From Fistulifera solaris (lineage: Eukaryota > Bacillariophyta > Bacillariophyceae > Naviculales > Stauroneidaceae), in the NCBI GenBank assembly GCA_030295235.1, contig AP026123.1:1488001-1552000 (forward strand): a DNA stretch of 64,000 bases, written 5' to 3'. The stretch's first letter is position 1, and each line of letters starts with the position of its first letter. This document shows, piece after piece, positions 44,086-53,722 of this stretch. The position numbers were made by a program, and so were the translations under genes. The notes below the pieces were generated by a model, which saw nothing but the letters and a program-made list of their open reading frames with translations, did not search any database and had not been told where the DNA came from.

Positions 44086-44578
44086 CGCTCGGTCTTATTA
44101 TTATCAGTAAGCGTTTCGATTCCAGCGCAAGTTGTAAATGCGTGTTCTTATAACATTCTTTCATTACAAGAACCTGGTAAGTTATGGAGAAACTCGTCTT
44201 TCAATGACATCAACATACTCCGTGCGATCGCATTCATCGCAGCAACCGCATGGCGGAAACGAATGAATGAGGTGCGACAGCGGTTACTGTAACGGTGGTG
44301 AAAGATTATGTAAAATACGTCATATTACACGTTGACGTAATAAATAAATCGCACTACTACATAAATGACTTTACTCGAATACCGGACTCTGGCTCCTCGA
44401 CCACCACCCATCAATATCAATTTGCCCATCGCAACGAAACAACCCATTTCTCGCTTGCTCAGACTTCTATGAATGGTCGCTGTTTCTTCCGTTCTATTCA
44501 ATACAACAGCCAGGCTTTGAACCACTCTAGAAAAAAGCAAAAAGAAAGGCGCTTCGTCTCTAAAGTCTTGGACCGGAA
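44086..44578. promoter_or_regulatory. Divergent promoter region of VPS13 and TRM5-like gene
   Basis: 493 bases between two start codons on opposite strands. No repeat family copy and no clear element were recognised; the segment from about 44300 is open on both strands but without conserved motifs. Confidence 0.4.
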
Positions 44579-46165
44579 ATGCCAGCTCGCAAGATATTCG
44601 ACCTACGATACAAAGGGTTGATTTTCCTTGTTGTGTTGCTTTTCGAAATGCTCGGGCTTCAGTTCCGAATAGCTCGGTGTACCCGGGTATCTGCCTTTCA
44701 TATCCGCCCAAGGTCTTCATTTATTTCCCGTGTAACGCGCTCGAATACACTGCGCTACCTTGCCACACGCTCTTACACAATTTCTGCCCCAAATCAATCG
44801 CACAACGAACAAATTTTGAAAAACGACGAGTTACTAAATTGGCGAAATCATCCTGCTTTGAACATTTCAATTTCATTTCCGACTTGGATAATACCGGTTG
44901 CAGGCAAGGGAATCCAGAAACTCTTAAGCGAACCACTACTACAACCTTACTTGGCAACTCGCCTCGATATCTTGGAACACACGCATCAACGGCTGAAAGT
45001 CGTTCAAGACTACCACACAGATGGCCAAAATCGAAATACGACTCATAAAGTTGTTCTTTTGCATCCAGATACCCCTTCTCAAGAGCACCTTCCCTTGGAA
45101 GTGCAGCAATTGATGCGCGATTACAAAGTCGACTCTCCCGGCCCCTTGATTCCTGTTTCATTCAATTACAAACAATTTACTGCATCCTACGTCTTAACAA
45201 AGCTTCTGCCACCGGAAGCGCACCCTCCACCAACTTCCTTTGAGACCATCGGACATGTGGCACATTTGAATTTACGGGAAAATCACCTTCCTTACAAACG
45301 ACTGATAGGAGAAGTCTTGTTGGAGACGCTGCCGACGATTGAAACAGTCATACACAAAGTGGGAGAAGTCACGGGACCGTTTCGGACGTACGATTTTTCG
45401 GTCTTGGCGGGTCGCCCGGACACGGCCGTCAAAGTGACCGAAAGTGGTATTCAAATGCATTTTGACGTGGCAGAAGTCTATTGGTCGGCACGCTTATCAG
45501 AGGAACGGCAACGCATTTTGAAGTATGAGATTCAGCCAGGAGACTATATAGCTGACGCATTTTGTGGAGTGGGAGCTATTTGTCTTATGGCTGCTGCACA
45601 GCTCAATTGCACAATTTCGGCCAATGACTGGAACCCGAAAGCAGTGGAATATCTGAAGGCGAACACTGTGTTGAATGGGGTGGAGCAAAACTTCAAGAAG
45701 CTATCCTGCACTGACGCTTACGACTTTCTAATGGACCTCGGTCTCGCGGATGATAAGAAAGAGACCAGGCTTCCCGATCATGTTTTGCTCAATTTTCCAT
45801 TGGAAGCCCCGCGATTTTTGGGAGCACTTCGTTGGTGGCCCGTCAAAAGTCCATCGAATTTGAAACGGAGCGACAAGGCTGAAAAGGATGAAACGCACCG
45901 TACCCCACGTGTGCACGTGTATACGTTTGCCCGTGCGGACCCCGAAACCAATCGGAGCGCCGAGGACGTAGCAGTAGATTCAATTGCTTCCAATCTGCTT
46001 CCCATGGGAGATTCGACTTATCGTAAAGATGAACTTAACAATGATTACGGGTGTAAGGTCAATGTTCATGACGTAAGAGATGTAGCGCCTGGAAAGGTTG
46101 TCATGTGCGTCAGTTTCAGCGCGACACCAAGACTGCTACGGTGTATGCAAGGGGATTTTTCCTAG
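44579..46165 (+). CDS. TRM5: tRNA (guanine-37-N1)-methyltransferase, TRM5-like, probably organelle-targeted
   Basis: 528 residues in one exon. Diagnostic motifs are GHVAHLNLRENHLPYKRLIG near residue 220, then the SAM fold: DAFCGVGAICLMAAAQLNC, ANDWNPKAVEYLKANTVLNG and LNFPLEAPRFLGALRWW (the NLP-type motif, here NFP). The enzyme makes m1G37 next to the anticodon, which prevents frameshifting. The first 60-70 residues are rich in Arg, Ser and Thr (RIARCTRVSAFHIRPRSSFI), with a hydrophobic stretch at the very start; this suggests mitochondrial or dual targeting. TYW2 is the nearest relative, but the N-terminal D1-like region and the motif set fit TRM5 better. It shares a divergent promoter with VPS13. 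Confidence 0.88.
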   Translation: MPARKIFDLRYKGLIFLVVLLFEMLGLQFRIARCTRVSAFHIRPRSSFISRVTRSNTLRYLATRSYTISAPNQSHNEQILKNDELLNWRNHPALNISISFPTWIIPVAGKGIQKLLSEPLLQPYLATRLDILEHTHQRLKVVQDYHTDGQNRNTTHKVVLLHPDTPSQEHLPLEVQQLMRDYKVDSPGPLIPVSFNYKQFTASYVLTKLLPPEAHPPPTSFETIGHVAHLNLRENHLPYKRLIGEVLLETLPTIETVIHKVGEVTGPFRTYDFSVLAGRPDTAVKVTESGIQMHFDVAEVYWSARLSEERQRILKYEIQPGDYIADAFCGVGAICLMAAAQLNCTISANDWNPKAVEYLKANTVLNGVEQNFKKLSCTDAYDFLMDLGLADDKKETRLPDHVLLNFPLEAPRFLGALRWWPVKSPSNLKRSDKAEKDETHRTPRVHVYTFARADPETNRSAEDVAVDSIASNLLPMGDSTYRKDELNNDYGCKVNVHDVRDVAPGKVVMCVSFSATPRLLRCMQGDFS

Positions 46166-46402
46166 ATGAACTTTAGCTATGACAACGTAAGCGATCACTT
46201 TATCAACTAAGAAGCAGGCAGCTAGACGGGATTCGAACCACCAACGACATGATTACCAACATTTCTAAACATGAATCGAAGAGTAGACATTCGTAACATT
46301 GCATCTGTTGTCTTTTTCATGTTTGGTGTTCCAATTTAATGTCGATTCTTGCTAATAGTCTCTGTGAAGGTATGTTGAAGAAAGGTTCGATAGAAATAAA
46401 CG

Positions 46403-46469
46403 ACGTTAAAATTCTGCCTCGCCGTAGGCTCTACGTAGAAACTTGTACTGAAATGCAGAATTTTAACGT
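46403..46469. repeat. Small palindromic element, copy 2
   Basis: 67 bases with perfect 15-base inverted arms (ACGTTAAAATTCTGC and its complement) enclosing the same interior as 12331-12397. It lies about 60 bases from the start of the R1 array. The perfect arms suggest this copy is the less decayed of the two. Confidence 0.8.
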
Positions 46470-46527
46470 TCTTTCCCGAGAAAAACTTCGATGAGGTCGA
46501 GTTCGATGAATGCCAGGTGCTACCTAC

Positions 46528-47213
46528 ATCGATAAATATCCTACGGGGCCTACGTGAAACGCACCTAGACATTCGAAGAGTTGTATCTTCAATTCTTTTT
46601 ACGTTTTTATTTCGATTTGATTGTGAACATCGTCAACGAGTGTGAATTAAGAATGTTGACGAAAGGTTTTGTGGCATTTGGTGTCAGCATACCCGAAAAA
46701 TGGTGGTTGTCGGATTTCGCAATATCCGGGTACCCCCTCTGTCGATAAATTTCCCCACGGGGCCTACGTGAATTGCACGTAGACATTCGAAGAGTTGTAT
46801 CTTCGATCCTTTCTACGTTTTTATTTCGATTTGATTGTGAAAATCGTCTACGAGTGTAAATTAAGAATGTTGACGAAAGGTTTTGTGGCATTTGGAGTCA
46901 GCATACCCGAAAAATGGTGGTTGTCGGATTTCGCAATATCCGGGTACCCCCTCTGTCGATAAATTTCCCTACGGGGCCTACGTGAATCGCACGTAGACAT
47001 TCGAAGAGTTGTATCTTCAATTCTTTTTACGTTTTTATTTCGATTTGATTGTGAAAATCGTCTACGAGTGTAAATTAAGAATGTTGACGAAAGGTTTTGT
47101 GGCATTTGGAGTCAGCATACCCGAAAAATGGTGGTTGTCGGATTTCGCAATATCCGGGTACCCCCTCTGTCGATAAATTTCCCTACGGGGCCTACGTGAA
47201 AAGCACGTGGGCA
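46528..47213. repeat. R1 tandem array, three 214-base units plus partial
   Basis: Exact period 214 (GTGGCATTT at 46671, 46885 and 47099). Units are nearly identical and include, on the minus strand, TCTACGTGC-N-TTCACGTAGG (a hairpin), GGAAATTTATCGACAGAGG, GGGTACCCGGATATTGCGAA and a 100-base A/T-rich part. Minus-strand open frames run through the array but are repeat translations. It lies between the TRM5-like and PH/ankyrin genes. Confidence 0.9.
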
Positions 47214-47339
47214 TTCCTGCACTGCATCTATCGTTGCACTCCGACAAAGATTACAACAAGGAAGCAATAACCTCTTGACAATCGTTCTGCATTGTGTCCA
47301 AGAACATTTAATGGAGAGGCTATCCTAACGCTCATAAGC

Positions 47340-48704
47340 ATGGCACAAGAGTCTGACAGCGACAGCGAATACTCGCTCTCCGCAGCACTGGAAAACATGA
47401 ACATTGACAGTGACTTTAACGTTTGGACGTCTTTTCGCGGATCGATGGGGCATGAAGTTTTACTATCCGGTGATATTCTTGAAGACAACAATCCAGAGGA
47501 AAAGGCTGACATCGCAACTTCTCCTTCCGCCGACGAAGTAAACCCCAATCAGAAATTAGAACAGCAAGATAAGATCTGGTCAGCGAGATGGAGGCGCGAC
47601 GAAATTTACAGTCCGTTTTACATACCGTCCGACACCGAGAAAGACGAATTACGAGATGTGGAAAAATCATTTCAAAGTCCGAAACGCTTCAATCTCCTTG
47701 ACACATTAGTATCCATGACCACGGCACAACCAGAAGACGCCCAAGTGTTGTCCCGCCTTTTACACCCATCAGAACCTCCATACAGCATCCTTCTAAAACG
47801 AGGACCCTGCATGTGGAAGCGGCAAAAACAAGAAAAGGCAGCTGAAGCAGAAGTGATCTTACTCACACAGGGTTTAGTGGTGGCTCTAGTGGCAACGGAG
47901 AAGAAATCTGTCTCGAAACAACTCGCCAAGGCAACCGAATGGTCCAAGGTAAAATTCATTCAACCATCCCCTCACGACGCCGAAAAAGCATGGCAAGTTT
48001 TACTGGAAGACGATATATGGACATTCACATGTTCCTCTGCAAAGCAACAACAGTACTGGCTGCGAGCCTTCGAACGGGTGCTGGTAGAGTATCGCATGCG
48101 AGCTCACGCTCCAGTCGAGTTGGGATGGCAATACAAATGCGTCCATAAGCCTGCCTTTACTATGGCCGTAACGGATGAAATGGACATTGTTCGACCGAAC
48201 GAGAAATTACTGACAAAGCTCGATAGCTACAACGGCTACACACCCTTGCATTATGCTGTAAGGTGCAACAGACCCAATGCTGTTCGGACGCTACTCAAAA
48301 TTGGATCCGATCCTAACTATCCCGATTCAGATGGTGCTTCCAGTGTCGACCACGCAATCAGGGATCCCGCTTCCTCAACCATAATTGAATTGTTGCAACA
48401 AAGCGGAGGGGTTTTTAATGACGTCAACCAGGGTGCGCTCTTCGGTCAAGTGGCAGCAGTTACCGAGAAACGCGAAAAAGAAATCGCAGCTCAAAAGGAA
48501 CGAGACCTCGAAGAAAAGGAGAAAGCAGAGAAAGCGAAAGAGAAAATGGCCGAAAATTTGCGGCTATTACAAGAGCGCGGGGAGAAAATAAACGAAATAG
48601 GCGACAAAGCTTCTCACCTGAATGAAGAAGCCGGCAACTTTCGTTCCATGGCACAACAGCTTAAGGAAAAAACGAAACAACAGAGCAAATGGCTACCATT
48701 CTAG
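47340..48704 (+). CDS. PH and ankyrin-repeat protein
   Basis: 454 residues from the ATG at 47340; the frame is open upstream only from a TTG. The acidic N-terminus (MAQESDSDSEYSLSAALENM) is followed by a PH-like domain at about residues 140-260, ending in WTFTCSSAKQQQYWLRAFER, the typical C-terminal helix with its conserved Trp. Two ankyrin units follow (NGYTPLHYAVRCNRPNAVRT, LLKIGSDPNYPDSDGASSVD). The C-terminus is a charged coiled coil (EKREKEIAAQKERDLEEKEK) that ends in a SNARE-like heptad stretch (GDKASHLNEEAGNFRSMAQQ), reminiscent of a longin/VAMP or synaptobrevin core but without a membrane anchor. Probably a peripheral membrane scaffold binding phosphoinositides; no specific family was recognised. 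Confidence 0.82.
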   Translation: MAQESDSDSEYSLSAALENMNIDSDFNVWTSFRGSMGHEVLLSGDILEDNNPEEKADIATSPSADEVNPNQKLEQQDKIWSARWRRDEIYSPFYIPSDTEKDELRDVEKSFQSPKRFNLLDTLVSMTTAQPEDAQVLSRLLHPSEPPYSILLKRGPCMWKRQKQEKAAEAEVILLTQGLVVALVATEKKSVSKQLAKATEWSKVKFIQPSPHDAEKAWQVLLEDDIWTFTCSSAKQQQYWLRAFERVLVEYRMRAHAPVELGWQYKCVHKPAFTMAVTDEMDIVRPNEKLLTKLDSYNGYTPLHYAVRCNRPNAVRTLLKIGSDPNYPDSDGASSVDHAIRDPASSTIIELLQQSGGVFNDVNQGALFGQVAAVTEKREKEIAAQKERDLEEKEKAEKAKEKMAENLRLLQERGEKINEIGDKASHLNEEAGNFRSMAQQLKEKTKQQSKWLPF

Positions 48705-48758
48705 AGTAAGAATAGACGTCACTAGTGTGGAACACTATAAACTTGCCGTTTCTATTTT

Positions 48759-49520
48759 CTAGGCTTTCTCTTTGAGGGTGCAAAGAATGTTGACCATCTT
48801 CACGACAGAGTAAGGCTTTCCCTCAATCATCACGTCATTTCCAGCGTAATCCTTGAATTTGACGTAATCGCCTACTTTCACTGGACTGGGGGTAAATTGA
48901 CCTTTACTGGCCATCCTTCCTTCTCCTACTTTCACGACACGTCCCTCGCACGGCACATCATCTTTCGTTACCTGGGAAGCAATTACGACACCTGATTTGG
49001 TTTGCATAGGATCACCGCCGAACCTTTCGTCAAGCTCAACCAATACATAATCTCGTACAGGAGTTACTGTGTCGAGTTTCATCGTCACACCCGAATACGC
49101 GAGCAAAACATCATCATCGCGAATCATTTGGCATTCTTCGCCCTTATACTGAACTGCTTTTCCGTCAAATTTTCCATACAATACCGACATTCCTGCTTCG
49201 ATGGGATTGGTGATACGCACACCTGTGAAAGGGTGGAGCTTTCCCGGCCCAGCCTCGAGCACCAACCCTTCCGTGGGTTTCTCTTTCGATTGATCGGGAA
49301 GGAGAATACCCCCACTTGTGGCGGTCAAAGTGTCCTTTACTTTAACAAGGATAAAATTTCCCAGAGGAGTGATCGGTCCGCGAATATCTTTCCCATCCAA
49401 TGTGAATGTCGACAAGGGCGATGATTGCAGATTTGTTTGAAATGATGAAGCAGGCGAAACCGAGATCCAAGCGTCAGCTACACCTAGCAGAAGTGTCGAG
49501 AAGAAAACCGATAGTTTCAT
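48759..49520 (-). CDS. CPN20: Plastid co-chaperonin Cpn20 (tandem GroES)
   Basis: 253 residues in one exon with two GroES domains in tandem, the hallmark of plastid Cpn20. Domain 1 (about 50-145) has ITPLGNFILVKVKDTLTATS, GGILLPDQSKEKPTEGLVLE and GEECQMIRDDDVLLAYS. Domain 2 (about 150-250) has VTPVRDYVLVELDERFGGDP, KSGVVIASQVTKDDVPCEGR and VKVGDYVKFKDYAGNDVMIE. An N-terminal signal peptide (MKLSVFFSTLLLGVADA) supports import into the secondary plastid. It caps the Cpn60 chaperonin that folds Rubisco and other stromal proteins. It converges with the PH/ankyrin gene, with 54 bases between them. Confidence 0.95.
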   Translation of the reverse strand: MKLSVFFSTLLLGVADAWISVSPASSFQTNLQSSPLSTFTLDGKDIRGPITPLGNFILVKVKDTLTATSGGILLPDQSKEKPTEGLVLEAGPGKLHPFTGVRITNPIEAGMSVLYGKFDGKAVQYKGEECQMIRDDDVLLAYSGVTMKLDTVTPVRDYVLVELDERFGGDPMQTKSGVVIASQVTKDDVPCEGRVVKVGEGRMASKGQFTPSPVKVGDYVKFKDYAGNDVMIEGKPYSVVKMVNILCTLKEKA

Positions 49521-50132
49521 AGCGGATTTATCAGCTGTGATTAAATTATTTAGCCTTTATGGATACAGTGCTGGTCAAAGCCGATGATGTCGATTGATCA
49601 AGAAGGTTGATCGATTGAAATGCAATTTATGGCGCACGTCGTCTTTTTCTGTTTTATTTGCGTTTGATGTTTTTTGCGTTTGATCTTGCGTCACCCGCAT
49701 CCGCATGCGGACGACTTTTATCGCACTGTCGCACCGACACGTGGAAGTCCTACTGGAAATTGGAAATAATAATCGAGTACCAGTACAATCCGTCGAAACT
49801 ACACTGTAACTTAATCTACGACGTCGTAGCGTGAATAAAGACCAGAAAATGGCTGGTTTGAAAGGTGCGCAGGGACTGGCTGTACAACTCCGTAGACTTT
49901 CTACAGTTAGGCGCAACTTTGACCAACCACCAACGGACTGACTATCAGCATGCTGAAAAAAGCAACAGGAACGTAAATAACAAACAACAGCAAAGAAAAG
50001 GCTTTGTTGATTAGAAGAGCACTCGTTGTTGCCTAACATTCATTGACAACATCAAAAGCAAAGCAGAATTTGTCGTTTACGCTTAGGAAGCAGCTGTTGT
50101 GAATCAAGGTCACTAAAAAGTAGTTCGCAAAA
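49521..50132. other. Intergenic; divergent promoters of Cpn20 and the CW protein
   Basis: 612 bases; no conserved frame, RNA or repeat copy recognised. A minus-strand frame of 154 codons at 49575-50039 is cysteine/serine-rich without motifs and probably chance. Confidence 0.4.
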
Positions 50133-53100
50133 ATGAGTTCCCTTCGTCTGGCGTTGAAAAAGTCCATGGAAGAAGCCAAAGGCGGCGGGAAAGGAATACC
50201 TTCCAAAAATCACGCTACAGATCTCGGAGATGACAACGGTGAAGGTCGCGATGGGGGCGAGACACCACGCAAACGAGGCCGACCGCGGAAAAATCCCCCT
50301 CCCAGAGATGGAGGGAACGAGGAAAACTTTAGCAGCGAAAATGAGTTCTCTGTGGGTCATGCAGACGACGACGGGTCAGAGACATCCGACCGCAGGCGAA
50401 GTTCAAATCATGAAGCAGCGAATCGGATACAAAAGCAGTGGAAGAAACAGCAGAAAATAAAGTCGAACGAAGAAGGCAAGCAATTTGTGTCCGACAAAAA
50501 ATTGAGCGCACCAGAATACAATGAACACATGGCTTCGGATCAACCCAGAAAGAGTTCTTCTTCTCCCATACCCCCTACGAACGCTCATTCTCGTCCTAAT
50601 TCACCAGCGGTAACCGAAAAGACATCGGTCTCATCTGCAGCAGCACAGGGAAAGAGTGCTATGCCGAAAACTGGAAAACCGAGAACAGTCCCGCCTCCGT
50701 CGCAGCATCTCGCTTCGTGGCAGACGAACCATATTGCCCCAAAACGAGCGAGAAAAAGTGTTGTTCCCGGTTTGAGAGTCAAAGTACGCTTCGCACTGCG
50801 AAAAGAGGGCGGCAAGAAAAAGAAAAAAGTGGTTTGGAGGCTCGATTGCGGCTGTCAGCAAGGAAGGCACCAAGGTGAAAATTATGTACGATGATGGAAC
50901 TCATGAAATCACGAAATTTCCTGACAAGGATATCGTCATCGATGACACGGAAAATGGAGAACACAAGGCGCCGTTAGCTGTCATTGAACTGTTCTTGCCA
51001 CCTGAACAGGAGGAAGCGGAAACTGGAGAGAAGGAGGAACGTGCAGAGATAGCGACAGCGGAGAGTGCTACGCGACCGAATGCAGACAATAACGAGTTTG
51101 GTGACAAGTCGAAGTTGACTGACACACACAATTTTATTCAGTCTGATGGTTTCGTAAAACAAGATGAGACTGCATCTCAGCCGACCAATAACGACGCTAA
51201 AGAGTTTGCTGAAATCCCAATAAAGTACAGCGACCAGCACCCAGACGGTATAGCTGCGAAGAAATTCGACCTGGAGACAGACGCACCTGACAATTTAGCA
51301 AGTGAACCTGTTTTGCATTCCGTTCAGCAGTCTGCCAGTTCTCAACACGCGCCCAATGATTCGTCTCTTGTGAAAGATGTGTACATGGATAAGCCAGAGC
51401 AGTCGACCAGTACTGATTCCCCAGCGGAACAACCACTTTTTAAAAGGAAAAGAGGCCGCCCGCCAAAAGTTCGCCCGTCTTCCGACACCGATACGGTTCG
51501 TTCAAACCAGCATTCTGAAACAGCTTCATCTGATTTTACAAAACCTGCGCCGTCTGATATGGGCCAGCAAGCGAGGGGACCGCTTAGCATTAAAATTCCC
51601 CTTGGTAAGCTTGAGCATCACCTTCCAGGAAAATCTCCGAAAGCCGGTGATTCATCTGAGTTTCTTGAAATGTACGATCGTAAAGTTCAAAGTCTAAAAG
51701 GCATCAAACGAAAGCAAAGCAGTTCTTCTTTTGTTGGTTCCAGCAACGCTTCTTTGGATAAAGTTGATGATGAAATTTCGGAAAGCCATAACTTTCAATC
51801 TTCGCCACTTCATAAAAAGAAGATCCGGAAGTTGCTCGAGGGATCACAGTCAGATATTGCTGCTCGTACTGCTGACGATTCCCTTGTACTCTCCGAGCCG
51901 GCACCTCTCGACGAATCGTTAGTTCCTATAGCATCAAATAGCGCACCACAAACTGATCATAGCGTTGAAGAAAACAACCTGGACGCGGGCGATTCGAGGA
52001 ATACACCCGTGCCGCCAACGTCGCGCGAAGAGTCTGAAACAACACCTACACGCCCTCGTGGCAAGCCTGTGTCTACCGAAGGGGCCCCGCTCGTAAGATC
52101 CGGCAGACGAGCAGCCCATCAAGCGAACGAAAGGATTGTTGCCAAAGTGGAGTCATCGGAACACTTGTTGAAGCTAAAGAAGAAGAAAGCTCAAGGCGAT
52201 GAAGCGGACGACCTTTCTGTCAAGCAACCTGAATGGGTACAATGCGACAGATGCAGCAAATGGCGAGTAATTCCAAGCAACTTTATAAATTCGCTCCCCA
52301 CGCAGTGGTATTGTGAAAGACAATATACACGACCCAAAACGAGCGAGCTGTGACGCACCAGAGCAAACACTCAAGGAAGTGAACAAAGAGAGGAGGAGAG
52401 AAAAGAAAAAGAAGCAAAGGATGTTGGAAGCAGCCGCAGCGGCCGAGACAGAGAAACGCGAAAGAGTCCGAAGTCCTTACCCCGTCGAAAACACTGATGA
52501 ATCGATGCAGGCGAAGCGGTCTTCGCCTGACCTCGGTGCGTTTTTAGAGAACGAGGAGGATGAAATGAAATCTGATCGAAAAGGAGGTCCATTTGGGGGA
52601 AAAAAGGGCCGGCCTGCTTATGCATCCAGCGATACATTAGATGCAGCTGCTGATTCTGTTCCTGAAATCCGGCGTGGCCGTGGCCGTCCCCGTCGCACCG
52701 CGGCTCAGAGTGATAAAGAATCCGGAAATCTGTCGAGTAAAGGGAACAATGACGATGCTGACAATGTGGAATGGGTCCAATGTGAAAAATGTGATAAATG
52801 GCGAAAGTTGCCTCCGCATATTTCCGCAAGCGAGTTACCGGACGTGTGGTATTGCGACATGAATACGTGGAGTACGAGCCTGACTTGCGATGACCCAGAA
52901 GATAAAGCGGATGGCCTATTGGATGTTGGGTTTTTGGGCACTTCTGGTGCTAGTGGGAAATTATCGTACAGAAATCTCATCTTTGGCAATACAGGAAGAA
53001 AAGCGAATAGACCGATTTCGGAGCGAACGAGAGCTGCCGAGTCATTGTTTGGGACAATCGAAGAAGGCGAAGATGTTGCACCGGTTGTCAAGTACTCAAA

Positions 53101-53673
53101 CTGTTGTGCTTTCATTTCGCGTTCTAAAGCCGTGTCTGGTAGCGAAGAAAACACTGGCCCGTCGCTCTTTGATGTCATACAGAACTGCAGCTTTGTATCG
53201 GAACTCCGTTCAATTCAGGAAGCGAACTCTGTTACGGGCCGTTACAACGAGACAAATTCCGGTGATTCTCTCATTTTCGGGCAAACGTATGAAACCTTAC
53301 CTTTTGAAATGAAAAACCCTGTAAAGAAGCTTGTAGTTGAAGCACTTAGCTCATCGGCAGCATCAGGCGAGGAAATCACAGAAAAAGTCAATTCAAGAAA
53401 CTGCCAGCTGCTATCAGAGGCTGATGCACGCGCTCTCTCATACTGCACCATCAACGTGGTCGTCACTACTTTATGTGCTCTTGCAAAGAGGGCGTCTTAG
53501 AAGTCGTTCACCCCAGCGGTGCGATGTGGACGACATCAGATTGGAATCCACGCTATCGCATTGTTCGCCCCCCTTGCGCTCCGAAGCGTGAAAACTGCAA
53601 AAGCGATTCCCAAAGGAAAGATACTCGATTTATGAAAATTTCTAAACCTTGGAAGCACATGGCGATGCAATAA
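50133..53673 (+). CDS. AT-hook, Tudor-like and double CW zinc-finger chromatin protein
   Basis: About 1,180 residues, one exon once three single-base breaks (50833-50835, 52316-52318, 53485-53487) are bridged. Three AT-hooks are visible: RKRGRPRKNPP near the N-terminus, KRKRGRPPKVRP in the middle and RRGRGRPRR between the CW fingers. A Tudor-like segment (PGLRVKVRF, GGSIAAVSKEGTKVKIMYDD, GTHEITKFPDKD) follows the first hook. Two CW domains with the full Trp/Cys set follow: EWVQCDRCSKWRVIP...QWYCE...SCDAPE, and EWVQCEKCDKWRKLP...VWYCDM...TCDDPED. CW fingers read methylated H3K4. The last 150 residues look like a winged helix (ITEKVNSRNCQLLSEADARA, CALAKEGVLEVVHPSGAMW). Likely a histone-mark reader that binds AT-rich DNA; the exact complex is unknown. 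Confidence 0.88.
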
Positions 53674-53722
53674 AATAGATTCTTGATAAATCTATCAAAT
53701 ACTTCTCATTAGTATACACGTT

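Noticed and set aside
46215-46260. Possible second tRNA (minus-strand box B GGTTCGAATCC near 46232)
   Set aside because: The T stem does not pair beyond two bases, and no acceptor partner or D arm could be found on either side, so it is at most a decayed fragment.
46607-47247. Repeated minus-strand proteins in the R1 array
   Set aside because: Each is a translation of the 214-base repeat in one frame; the units carry no start context or conserved domain.
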